A stretch of DNA of 9,324 nucleotides from Actinomycetes bacterium (GTDB lineage Bacteria; Actinomycetota; Acidimicrobiia; Acidimicrobiales; Palsa-688): contig JAJZWW010000056.1 in NCBI GenBank assembly GCA_021846485.1, positions 1-9,324 of the forward strand, read 5' to 3'. The position numbers and the translations under genes were made by a program. A model generated the notes under the pieces. It made no database searches. It saw only the letters and a list, made by a program, of their open reading frames with translations, and was not told the DNA's origin. Below, piece by piece: positions 1 through 6,401 of this stretch. Every line of letters begins with the position of its first letter. Within the stretch, counting starts at the first letter, position 1.

Positions 1-40
1 CCTACCCGGAGGCACGCTTTGCCGTTCGTACCTGAGGCAG

Positions 41-73
41 GAGCCCGGTGCGGGAATACCGCACGCCGGGATC
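41..73 (+). ncRNA. Group II intron domain V (catalytic hairpin)
   Basis: Lower stem GAGCCCGG (41-48) pairs with CCGGGATC (66-73), with a single G.A opposition where a G.U wobble is usual. Upper stem TGCGG (49-53) pairs with CCGCA (59-63) around a GAATA loop (54-58). The unpaired CG at 64-65 sits where domain V has its two-nucleotide bulge, and A42-G43-C44 matches the catalytic triad. Bulge, triad and near-33-nt length together are hard to get by chance. The five-base loop departs from the usual GNRA tetraloop. Confidence 0.83.
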
Positions 74-76
74 TGT

Positions 77-110
77 GCGGGGGGCCGCCCGCAAGGGCGG
101 TCCCTACCGC
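77..110 (+). ncRNA. Group II intron domain VI (branch-point hairpin)
   Basis: A 10-bp stem, 81-90 with 95-104 (one G.U pair, 84 with 101), is capped by a GCAA tetraloop at 91-94. Below it, T105 and A106 are unpaired on the 3' side, and GCGG (77-80) then pairs with CCGC (107-110). A bulged A on the 3' strand about 7 nt before the 3' splice site is the hallmark of the lariat branch point, so A106 is the predicted nucleophile and the intron would end at C113. Confidence 0.78.
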
Positions 111-115
111 GACCG

Positions 116-1852
116 AAGGTTGCCGAGCATGTCTTGCGAAGTGCCGCTGGTGACCCGCAAGCTCTGTCCTGGGTGGCCGCGGCAGCGCGGACGCTGGCGA
201 CCCGGGATCCGGCTGGCGCGGCCGAGCTGTGGAGCCGGCTGGTCACCCTGGCTGGACTCGAGGACCCGCTCGGGCCGGAGGCCCAGGCGAGCCTGGCGCT
301 CTGCCTACTGGCGTCTGGTCAGGTGACGGAAGGAGCGGACCTTTGTCGCACGCTGCTCACCGGCGGTACACCGCCCGCCGAGGAGTGGTCGCTGCGGAGC
401 GCGTTGATCCAATCGCTGCTCGTTCAAGGACGACTGCAGGACGCGATGTCCCAGATGGAGCAGGCGGTGGCCTCTGAGACGCTGTCGGAAGCGGAGAGAG
501 GCCAGCTGGTGGCCTGGTCGGCTCAACTGCACTTCTTCGACGGTGACTTGGCCGGCGCTGAAGCTCTGGCGGGCGACGCCGAAGTGATGGCAACCAGGAC
601 TGCCGACGGGCCGACCCTGGCGAGAGCGCAGCTGACGCTGGCGCAAGTAGCGAGCTCCCGGGCTCAGCTCGGCCGGGCCATGGACCACGCTGCCCGGGCC
701 GTGGCGCTGAGCGAATCGGATCCGTCCCCAGAGCTGTACAGGGGCTACGCCCACCGTCTCGCCTACGCCCTCGTGCTGGCCGACGCCGACGACGTGCAGG
801 CTGCGGCCGTCTTGGCGGCAGGGGGTCGGGTAGCTGCCGAATCCACCGGCTCGCCGACCGGACTGCTGTTCGCGCACTTGGCGGAGGCATACATAGCGTT
901 CTTCGCTGGCCGCTGGGATGATGCTACCGCGGAGCTCGACGCGGCCGGACGACTGGCGGAGGAGACGGGCACCGGCTGGCAGACAGCCTTCATCTCCCTC
1001 GAGTCGCTGATCGCACTGCACCGATGCGGTCCCAGAGCCGCAGCCAAAGCGTTGGCTCCTGCCCTGACCCTGCTCGACGCCGGAGGGCGAGAGTACCGGG
1101 TGGGCTGGGTGGCGCAAGCCCGTGCCGGATGCCTCGCGGGGAACGCAGACAGCGGCCGCGCGCTCGAGGTCCTGGAACAAGCGTGGGAGACCTGCGCGGA
1201 CGCGGGGATGGCAACCGAGTACCGGACGATCGGCCCCGATCTGGCATCCTTGGCGGCGGCCTCGGGCGACAAAGCGCTGGCCGACCGGGTGGCTGCCGCC
1301 GTGCAGGGCGTGGCAGACGCCAACCCCGGGGTGGCCAGCCTGCGCGGAGCGGCGGGTCGGGCACGCGGGCTGGCCGACGCCGACCCCGACTGTCTGCTGG
1401 ACGCCGTGCAGGCCTACCGTGAAAGCCCCCGGCGTGCCGAGCAGGCGACCACGGCCTCCGACGCGGCGGCGGCCCTGGCCAAGGTTGGCAGGACCGATGA
1501 GGCAGGAGCGGTCGCTGGAGAAGCCCTCGGGATCTGGTCCGAGCTGGGAGCCGACTGGTCAGCTTCGCGAGCCCGAGCGTCGTGGCGCCGGGCAGGGCTG
1601 CGTCTCGGCACCCGCGGCCCCCGCAGGCGGCCCGCCAGCGGGTGGGAAGCGCTGAGCGACGCCGAGAGCAAGGTGGCCGCCTTGGTGGCTCGGCGCCTGT
1701 CCAACGGGGAGATCGCCGAGGAGCTGTTCGTCTCCAAGCGGACGGTGGAGAGCCATGTGGCCCACATCCTCGCCAAAGTCGGCGCCTCCAGCAGGGCCGA
1801 GCTGATCGCCGGCGCCTCCCGGCAGAGCCGGGGCTCGACGATCTACGGGTAG
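116..1852 (+). CDS. LAL-type LuxR family transcriptional regulator, 3' exon (C-terminal part)
   Basis: C-terminal 578 residues of a large LuxR-family regulator. The first residues after the intron (KVAEHVL...) match the point in LAL regulators just after the ATPase region. About 450 residues of Ala/Leu-rich helical repeats follow, resembling tetratricopeptide repeats. The last ~70 residues (1640-1849) are a LuxR/GerE helix-turn-helix with the recognition helix SKRTVESHVAHIL at 1733-1771. The protein should bind DNA and activate transcription in response to an unknown ligand. The N-terminal ATPase half is absent and presumably lies upstream of the intron. A TTG at 134 could be taken as a start, but coding similarity begins before it and no good ribosome binding site precedes it, so I treat the gene as split or broken. 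With the splice at 113/114, the first two exon bases complete a codon begun in the 5' exon. Third positions look less GC-biased than in the etf genes, which hints at a different history. Confidence 0.85.
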   Translation, partial: KVAEHVLRSAAGDPQALSWVAAAARTLATRDPAGAAELWSRLVTLAGLEDPLGPEAQASLALCLLASGQVTEGADLCRTLLTGGTPPAEEWSLRSALIQSLLVQGRLQDAMSQMEQAVASETLSEAERGQLVAWSAQLHFFDGDLAGAEALAGDAEVMATRTADGPTLARAQLTLAQVASSRAQLGRAMDHAARAVALSESDPSPELYRGYAHRLAYALVLADADDVQAAAVLAAGGRVAAESTGSPTGLLFAHLAEAYIAFFAGRWDDATAELDAAGRLAEETGTGWQTAFISLESLIALHRCGPRAAAKALAPALTLLDAGGREYRVGWVAQARAGCLAGNADSGRALEVLEQAWETCADAGMATEYRTIGPDLASLAAASGDKALADRVAAAVQGVADANPGVASLRGAAGRARGLADADPDCLLDAVQAYRESPRRAEQATTASDAAAALAKVGRTDEAGAVAGEALGIWSELGADWSASRARASWRRAGLRLGTRGPRRRPASGWEALSDAESKVAALVARRLSNGEIAEELFVSKRTVESHVAHILAKVGASSRAELIAGASRQSRGSTIYG

Positions 1853-1877
1853 CCGGTGCCGGCGGGGCCGCACGCGT

Positions 1878-1902
1878 AACATCCGTGCGGCGCACGGATG
1901 TT
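1878..1902 (+). terminator. Perfect 11-bp inverted repeat after the LuxR gene (terminator or operator)
   Basis: AACATCCGTGC (1878-1888) and GCACGGATGTT (1892-1902) are exact reverse complements around a GGC loop, starting 25 nt after the regulator's stop codon. A pyrimidine-rich run (TTCATCTTCT) follows but is not a clean U tract. Position favours a terminator for the LuxR gene. The perfect symmetry, and a location 93 bp upstream of the hemerythrin start, leave an operator possible. Confidence 0.5.
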
Positions 1903-1980
1903 CATCTTCTCGGGAAGGGACACCATCGGCCGGTCGCCGCAAGCACCTCCGCTGGTCGCCAGGCCCGCTCGAGGTGACGA

Positions 1981-1988
1981 GAGGAGGA
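1981..1988 (+). promoter_or_regulatory. Ribosome binding site of the hemerythrin gene
   Basis: GAGGAGGA ends 6 nt before ATG 1995. It favours that ATG over the in-frame GTG at 1974, which lies upstream of this site and has no comparable sequence. Confidence 0.8.
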
Positions 1989-1994
1989 AGAACA

Positions 1995-2684
1995 ATGAGC
2001 GTCAAACCTGACACTACCGACATGGTCTTGGTCCACCGAGTGTTCCGCCGGGAGCTCCGTCTGGCCCCCCGGTTGGTGCGCCACGTTGGGGCAGGGGACA
2101 CCGCCCAGGCGGGGCGGGTCGCGGCGCACGTCGCCGGCCTGCTCGACGCGCTGCACCACCATCACAGCGGCGAGGACGAGCTGGTGTGGCCGAAGTTGCT
2201 CCAGCGTGCCCCGCTCGACGACGGGCTGGTGGCGCGGATGCAAGCTCAGCACGAAACGGTCGCGGGTCTTCTCGAACAGGTGAGGCAGCTACTCGCGCCC
2301 TGGCAGTCGAGCGCCAGCCCCCTGGCTGCCCAGCGGCTGGCGGAGACATCGGAGGCGCTGTCGGTCGCTTTGGACGAGCACCTCGCCGAAGAGGAAAAGC
2401 GGGTCCTGCCACTGGTGGAGGAGCACCTGAGCGTCACCGAGTGGGACCAGGTAGGTGAACGAGGGTTCGCCGACACTCCCAAGGAGCGCCTGCTGTTCCT
2501 GCTCGGTGCGGTGCTGGAGGAGGCGTCTCCGGCCGAGCAGGCCCGGTTCTTGCCACGCGTGCCCGTGGCGGGGCGGGTCGCGTTCCGCTTGATCGGCCGC
2601 CGCCGCTACAGACACCAGGTCGCTACGCTGCGAGCCGGGCTCCAGCGACCCGCCGCCGCGACCGCCGCTACAGCGCAGCGCTGA
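1995..2684 (+). CDS. Hemerythrin domain-containing protein
   Basis: A cytosolic 229-residue protein with a hemerythrin HHE-type four-helix bundle in its N-terminal ~145 residues. Likely di-iron ligands are visible in order: H14 in VHRVFRREL, a histidine cluster at 54-57 followed by E60/E62 in the HHHHSGEDE segment, H86 in AQHETV, and H129 with following glutamates in DEHLAEEEKRVLP. Such domains bind O2, NO or iron through a carboxylate-bridged di-iron site; in actinobacteria most have no assigned physiological role, and oxygen or nitrosative stress responses are common proposals. The C-terminal ~80 residues are basic (a GRRRYRH segment) and not part of the bundle. No signal peptide or membrane segment is seen. 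The gene stands alone between the LuxR gene and a gene-poor stretch. Family is confident; function is open. Confidence 0.88.
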   Translation: MSVKPDTTDMVLVHRVFRRELRLAPRLVRHVGAGDTAQAGRVAAHVAGLLDALHHHHSGEDELVWPKLLQRAPLDDGLVARMQAQHETVAGLLEQVRQLLAPWQSSASPLAAQRLAETSEALSVALDEHLAEEEKRVLPLVEEHLSVTEWDQVGERGFADTPKERLLFLLGAVLEEASPAEQARFLPRVPVAGRVAFRLIGRRRYRHQVATLRAGLQRPAAATAATAQR

Positions 2685-3052
2685 TCGTCACGGCCTGCGC
2701 GGGAGACGCCGGGCGTTGCTGCGACGAGGCCGTTCGCCTCCACCCTTTGGTAGCAGTGCCGCGCTGTTGCGCAGGAAGGGGCCTTTCTTCGGAGCTGCCC
2801 GGGCCCCGGGAGCCCTCGACCGCGGCGAGCTCCCGCAAGCCGTGGGAGCGGATCTCGTGGGGCAGGTTGAGCTGGGCGTCTCCCAGGCCCCTGGCGACGG
2901 CCGCCAGCTGTAGCCAGCGCTGCGCGGTCCCGCCTTGGTGGCGCGCCGGTCCGAGCTGACGAGGTCGGGACTGGCGAGGTGACCCCGACGACGCTCCCAT
3001 GCTGCGAAGATCGAGGCGACCCGGACCACCTGATCCGGCCGTTGCCCACCGT
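2685..3052. other. Gene-poor stretch with a possible minus-strand gene remnant
   Basis: No convincing intact gene lies between the hemerythrin and permease genes. On the minus strand a 110-codon frame (3000 down to 2668) contains a ~45-residue stretch, roughly 2960-2805, with protein-like composition and strongly GC-biased third positions (for example TAQRWLQLAAVARGLG and LPHEIRSHGLRELAAVE). Both flanks lose coding character, no ribosome binding site precedes the ATG, and the frame runs into the end of the hemerythrin gene. It may be the decayed core of a lost gene; I do not recognise the family. No tRNA, terminator or riboswitch motif is evident here. Confidence 0.2.
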
Positions 3053-3058
3053 GAGGAG
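3053..3058 (+). promoter_or_regulatory. Ribosome binding site of the permease gene
   Basis: GAGGAG ends 7 nt before ATG 3066. It supports that start over the in-frame GTG at 2979, whose extra 29 residues (Pro/Arg/Cys-rich) resemble no permease N-terminus. Confidence 0.7.
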
Positions 3059-3065
3059 CCCGCCG

Positions 3066-4904
3066 ATGGACCACACCGACTCGACGAGCGACACGAGCGT
3101 GTTCGCCGGCAGCTCCGGAGTCGACCCCGGTACCGGCGACGGGCCGAGCGGGCAGATCACGAGTCTCGAGGGCATACCCGCCCTCTCCCTCGATGCCATC
3201 AGCTCCGTGGCCTACGGCCCGGAGGCGATGCTCCTGGTGCTGGCGAGCGCCGGGGCTGGCGCGCTCGCCGAGATCGAGCCGATCACCGTTGCCATCGTGG
3301 TGCTGCTCGTGATCCTGGTGTTCTCCTATCGCCAGGTGATCCAGGCCTACCCCGACGGGGGTGGCTGCTACGCGGTGTCCAAGGCCGAGCTCGGTCGTCG
3401 GGCAAGCCTGCTGGCGGCCGCCGCGCTCACCGTCGACTACGTGCTCACCGTGGCGGTGTCGATCGCCGCGGGCGTCGCTGCCTTGGCGTCGGCCTTCCCG
3501 CGGCTCGGTCCCGACAGCCTGCCGATAGGACTCGGGATCCTTGCGGTGCTGACCGTGCTCAACCTGCGAGGGCTGGCGACGAGCGCCCGAGCGCTGTTGT
3601 TGCCGACGGCGGTGTTCATCGTCGGGATCTACGTGGTGATCGCCGCCGGGTTCTTCCGGTCCCACCCGATGCCCGGGGCCGGGATCCACGTGGCCGTCCC
3701 CACCGCGGCGGCGGCTGTCGGCGTGCTGCTCGTCTTGAAGGCGTTTGCCGCCGGCTGCAGCGCCCTGACCGGGGTGGAGGCCATCGCCAACGACGTACCC
3801 GCCTTCCGTGAGCCCAAGGTGCGCCGGGCGATGCGTACCGAGATGCTCTTGGGCGGGATCCTCGGCACGATGCTGCTCGGGCTGTCAGTCCTCACCGTCC
3901 GCTTCCACATCGCGCCCGAGGCGTCTCAAACGGTGCTCAGCCAGATCACCGGGGCGTCGGTCGGGCGGGGGGCGATCTACTACGTGGTCGACCTGTCGAC
4001 CACCGCGATCCTGGCTGTCGCCGCCAACACTTCCTTCGGCGGCCTGCCGGTACTTGCCAGCCTGCTTGCCCGGGACCACCTGCTCCCGCACGTGTTCGGT
4101 CTGCGCGGCGACCGTCCCGTTTACCGCTACGGCGTGGTGGTCTTGGCTGTGCTGGCCGGAGCACTGCTCGTCGCGGTCGATGCCAATACCAACGCGCTCA
4201 TCCCGCTCTTCGCCATCGGGGTGTTCACCGGCTTCACCCTCGCCCAGGTCGGCCTGGTGCGCCACTGGCATCGGGAGCGGCCGAGGCGCTGGTGGGCCCG
4301 GGCTGGGCTCAACGGCCTCGGGGCGGCGATGACGGCAGTGGCGACGGTCATCTTCGTCGTCACCAAGTTCACCGGTGGTGCCTGGGTCGTGGTGATCGCC
4401 GTACCCGCGCTGATCCTGCTCTTCTCCCGCATCGACGCCTACTACCGAGACGTCGCCACCGAGATTGGCCTCGGCACGCTGCCCCCCACCCCTGCAGCGG
4501 AAAAGAGCCTGGTCGTCGTGGCGGTCACGGCCGTATCGCGGATGACCGCAGCCGCCCTCACGACGGCCCTGTCGTTGGGCGAGGAGGTGGTGGCGGTCAG
4601 CGTGCAGTTCGACGACGAAGTGGCGGAGTCGCTCCGGGCCGACTGGGACCGCTGGAACCCCGGAGTGCCGCTCACGGTCCTGCGTCCCCGTACTCGCTCG
4701 GTCACCAAGTCCATGCTCACCTACCTCGACGCGCTACGGCAGCAGGGCCATTCCCAGATATTCGTCCTCCTCCCCGAGCTCGAGCCGAGGAAGTGGCGCC
4801 ACCAGCTCCTCCAGAACCAGCGCGGCATCATCCTCGCCAACGAGCTGCGCCGCCACAGCGACGTCAACGTCGCAAGGATGCCGTTCCGGCTCTCCACCGC
4901 ATAG
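3066..4904 (+). CDS. KimA-like APC superfamily permease (probable K+ importer)
   Basis: A 612-residue inner-membrane transporter with a hydrophilic N-terminus (~1-38), about twelve hydrophobic segments to ~residue 470, and a cytosolic C-terminal domain of ~130 residues. Two blocks resemble Bacillus subtilis KimA (YdaO), a proton-coupled K+ symporter of the APC superfamily: SLDAISSVAYGPEAM at 41-55 and SYRQVIQAYPDGGG at 87-100, the latter followed by CYAVSKAELG. The C-terminal domain (from ~482) also matches KimA in layout, with the WDRWNPGVPL segment near 527-536 and a PRKW segment near 573-577; this part has a universal-stress-protein-like fold in the family. In Firmicutes KimA is controlled by cyclic di-AMP; whether that applies here is not visible. 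General amino-acid permease is the fallback annotation. The gene converges on whiB, with 7 bp between the two stop codons. Confidence 0.82.
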   Translation: MDHTDSTSDTSVFAGSSGVDPGTGDGPSGQITSLEGIPALSLDAISSVAYGPEAMLLVLASAGAGALAEIEPITVAIVVLLVILVFSYRQVIQAYPDGGGCYAVSKAELGRRASLLAAAALTVDYVLTVAVSIAAGVAALASAFPRLGPDSLPIGLGILAVLTVLNLRGLATSARALLLPTAVFIVGIYVVIAAGFFRSHPMPGAGIHVAVPTAAAAVGVLLVLKAFAAGCSALTGVEAIANDVPAFREPKVRRAMRTEMLLGGILGTMLLGLSVLTVRFHIAPEASQTVLSQITGASVGRGAIYYVVDLSTTAILAVAANTSFGGLPVLASLLARDHLLPHVFGLRGDRPVYRYGVVVLAVLAGALLVAVDANTNALIPLFAIGVFTGFTLAQVGLVRHWHRERPRRWWARAGLNGLGAAMTAVATVIFVVTKFTGGAWVVVIAVPALILLFSRIDAYYRDVATEIGLGTLPPTPAAEKSLVVVAVTAVSRMTAAALTTALSLGEEVVAVSVQFDDEVAESLRADWDRWNPGVPLTVLRPRTRSVTKSMLTYLDALRQQGHSQIFVLLPELEPRKWRHQLLQNQRGIILANELRRHSDVNVARMPFRLSTA

Positions 4905-4911
4905 CGGGTCC

Positions 4912-5205
4912 TCAGCAGGCGGCCCGCCGGCGGCTGGCCAGCCAGGACTTGCGCAGCTTGCGGCGCTCGTCCTCGGAGGTGCCGCCCCAGATGCCCGACT
5001 CCTGGTTGGTCTCCAGGGCGAACTCCAAGCAGGCGGTCCGGGCGCCGCAGTCGTAGCACACCGCCTTGGCCGCGGCGATCTGCTCCACGGCCGGGCCGGT
5101 GGTGCCGACCGGGAAGAACAGGTCCGGGTCGGTGTCGCGACACGACGCATCTTCGCGCCAGTCGTCGACGTCCCATTCGATCGTGCGGCTCCAGGTGAGC
5201 GCCAC
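4912..5205 (-). CDS. whiB1: WhiB-family iron-sulfur transcriptional regulator (WhiB1-like)
   Basis: A 97-residue WhiB-like protein. Four cysteines at 22, 50, 53 and 59 (C-x27-C-x2-C-x5-C) would hold a [4Fe-4S] cluster, followed by the GIWGG turn at 71-75 and a basic C-terminal DNA-binding tail (RRKLRKSWLASRRR). DPDLFFPVG and SEDERRKL closely resemble mycobacterial WhiB1, an essential NO-sensitive regulator that binds the primary sigma factor; other WhiB classes fit less well. The start is GTG 5205, chosen because GGAGGA lies 4 nt upstream and the N-terminus is then of family length. The frame extends upstream to an ATG at 5328, but that 41-residue extension runs through the palindrome and likely promoter. 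The gene lies 164 bp downstream of the lipid kinase gene on the same strand and probably has its own promoter. Confidence 0.93.
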   Translation of the reverse strand: MALTWSRTIEWDVDDWREDASCRDTDPDLFFPVGTTGPAVEQIAAAKAVCYDCGARTACLEFALETNQESGIWGGTSEDERRKLRKSWLASRRRAAC

Positions 5206-5209
5206 GTGT

Positions 5210-5215
5210 TCCTCC
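5210..5215 (-). promoter_or_regulatory. Ribosome binding site of whiB
   Basis: GGAGGA on the minus strand, 4 nt before GTG 5205. It decides the start in favour of the 97-residue product over the longer frame. Confidence 0.75.
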
Positions 5216-5224
5216 GCGCAGGTT

Positions 5225-5238
5225 GTGAAAATTTTCAC
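5225..5238. promoter_or_regulatory. CRP-like operator palindrome in the whiB leader
   Basis: GTGAAAATTTTCAC is a perfect 14-bp palindrome and contains the densest A/T run in its GC-rich surroundings. Read with its flanks it is TGTGA-N6-TCACG, nine of ten positions of the CRP/FNR-family consensus TGTGA-N6-TCACA. It sits 9 bp upstream of the whiB ribosome binding site. In Mycobacterium tuberculosis the cAMP receptor protein Rv3676 binds upstream of whiB1, so a CRP-type regulator is the natural candidate. The binding protein itself is inference. Confidence 0.6.
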
Positions 5239-5278
5239 GTCATGTGGCGGGCAACGATCCGCCCAAGTCCGGACAACC

Positions 5279-5307
5279 ACTCTAAGGCCGGTCCGGTCCT
5301 GCTGCAA
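5279..5307 (-). promoter_or_regulatory. Possible whiB promoter
   Basis: On the minus strand, TTGCAG (5307-5302) and TAGAGT (5284-5279) are separated by 17 bp, a spacing typical of a primary-sigma promoter, although each box matches its consensus only partly. Transcription would begin near 5272, leaving a ~66-nt leader with the palindrome well downstream of the start, where a bound regulator would more likely repress. Confidence 0.3.
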
Positions 5308-5369
5308 GCACCCTGTCGCCGGTTGCAAGAGCCCCTGGCTCGCCGGCGCCCCCGCTCGGCTCGGGAGGG

Positions 5370-6383
5370 TCAGCAGCGGAGAGGTTCGGCCCCGGTGTCG
5401 AACGGCAGCACGAGGCGGAGCGCGTCGGGCACCTGCCGGATCACCAGGTGCTCGGCCTCGCCGGCGTAGTCACCGTCGACCTGGTAGGGAAGGGAGTCGC
5501 GGGAGACCAGCTCCACCTGGGCCAGGCCCCGTTCTGCCCGGACCCACCGGAAGCCGGCCAGGGGGCGCGGGCGACCCCGGAGGGCGGCGCCGGTCACCCC
5601 GAGCAGGGTCGGCAGCCCGACCGACCCGAACACCACCAGGCCGAGCCCGTCGCCGAGGCGCAACCCCGGCAGCAGGTCGAGCGGGCGGGGACCGAGGTAG
5701 GTGTACGGGCCGGTGTTGAGGCAGATCGCGAAGACCCCGTCGAAGCCCTCGACGCCCGGGAGGTCCCGGCTCCCCGGCGGCCTCGCGCTCCCGGCGCCGC
5801 AGGCGTAGCGACCTGGACCCCCGACGGTCCCCTCGACGCTGAAGGAGGTCCTCGGCCTCCCGAGCCCCGGGGCCCAAGTGGTCAGCGCCGCGGTGACGAA
5901 CACCGCCGCCCCGAGGTAGCGCTTGGCCCGCGCCCGCTTCTCCACCTCGGCGACCACCGCGGCGTCGAAGCCCGCCCCGAGGTGGAACAAGAAGTAGCGG
6001 CCGTTGACCTGGCCGAGAGGGATGGGGCAGATCCGCCCTCCGGCCAGGGAGGCCAGCAGCTCGCCGGTGGCCTCGACGGGGTCGTTGGTCATCCCGATCG
6101 TGCGGGCGAGCACGTTGGTGCTCCCCCCGGGTAGCACCCCCAGGGCGGTTCCCGTTCCGGCGAGCCCGTTGGCCGCCTCGTTGAGCGTCCCGTCCCCCCC
6201 GAGCACGACGACGGCGTCCACGCCCTCCGCTGCCGCCCCTTGGGCCAGGCGGGTGGCATGACCCCTCCGCCGGGTCTCGGCAACCTGCACCTCGTGGTCC
6301 GCGGAGAGGGCCTTTTGGATCACCACCCGGGCGCGTGCGGTCACCGCCGAGGCAGAGGCGTTGACGAGCAGCAGGACACGCAC
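5370..6383 (-). CDS. Diacylglycerol kinase family lipid kinase (YegS/DgkB type)
   Basis: A 337-residue cytosolic or membrane-associated lipid kinase with a DAGK catalytic domain. Visible motifs: LVNAS near the N-terminus, the nucleotide-binding GGDGT at 62-66 followed by LNEAANG, PGGSTN at 85-90, GAGFDA at 136-141, NTGPYTYLG at 223-231, and QVDGD at 301-305 near the C-terminus. Members phosphorylate diacylglycerol or related lipids with ATP and feed phospholipid turnover; the exact substrate is not readable. Residues ~186-212 form a Gly/Pro/Arg-rich segment that looks inserted between two conserved strands. The GTG start lies 18 nt after the sigma factor's stop and has no good ribosome binding site, suggesting translation coupled to the upstream genes. 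Probably the third gene of the anti-sigma/sigma operon. Confidence 0.88.
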   Translation of the reverse strand: MRVLLLVNASASAVTARARVVIQKALSADHEVQVAETRRRGHATRLAQGAAAEGVDAVVVLGGDGTLNEAANGLAGTGTALGVLPGGSTNVLARTIGMTNDPVEATGELLASLAGGRICPIPLGQVNGRYFLFHLGAGFDAAVVAEVEKRARAKRYLGAAVFVTAALTTWAPGLGRPRTSFSVEGTVGGPGRYACGAGSARPPGSRDLPGVEGFDGVFAICLNTGPYTYLGPRPLDLLPGLRLGDGLGLVVFGSVGLPTLLGVTGAALRGRPRPLAGFRWVRAERGLAQVELVSRDSLPYQVDGDYAGEAEHLVIRQVPDALRLVLPFDTGAEPLRC

Positions 6384-6401
6384 GTGAGGGTGCTGACCGG
6401 C

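Larger units (their letters stand above)
1..113 (+). mobile_element. Group II intron, 3' end only
   Basis: The 3' part of a group II intron, a self-splicing retroelement that normally carries a reverse transcriptase/maturase. Seen directly: a hairpin at 41-73 with domain V architecture, then one at 77-110 with domain VI architecture including a bulged A at 106, and an apparent intron end in AC at 112-113. Downstream of 113 the sequence reads at once as the interior of a LAL regulator, as expected for a 3' exon. The intron body and any reverse transcriptase lie outside the window. A short open frame ending in TGA at 33-35 could be the tail of the intron protein, but it is too short to assign. 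The AGC triad suggests a non-IIC class, which is tentative. The whole call rests on structure; there is no protein evidence here. Confidence 0.82.

Noticed and set aside
81..108. The hairpin at 81-104, read on the minus strand with a GTAG head, looks like a REP element.
   Set aside because: The adjoining domain V hairpin, the bulged A and the immediate start of an exon explain it better as group II intron domain VI, and no second copy was noticed in the window.
48..326. A 92-codon plus-strand open frame.
   Set aside because: It runs through intron domains V and VI and then out of frame through the regulator; its product is Arg/Pro/Gly-rich shadow sequence.
2685..3065. A possible ydaO (cyclic di-AMP) riboswitch upstream of the KimA-like gene.
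   Set aside because: No recognisable conserved core or paired stems were found by eye; only short 5-bp complementarities exist.
2688..3689. A 333-codon minus-strand open frame.
   Set aside because: Most of it is antisense to the permease, with low-complexity His/Arg/Gly/Asp-rich sequence typical of antisense frames in GC-rich DNA. Only the 2805-2960 island, in another frame, seemed worth noting.
5448..6134. A 228-codon plus-strand open frame opposite the lipid kinase.
   Set aside because: The kinase frame carries all the conserved motifs; the plus-strand product has none and is compositionally a shadow.
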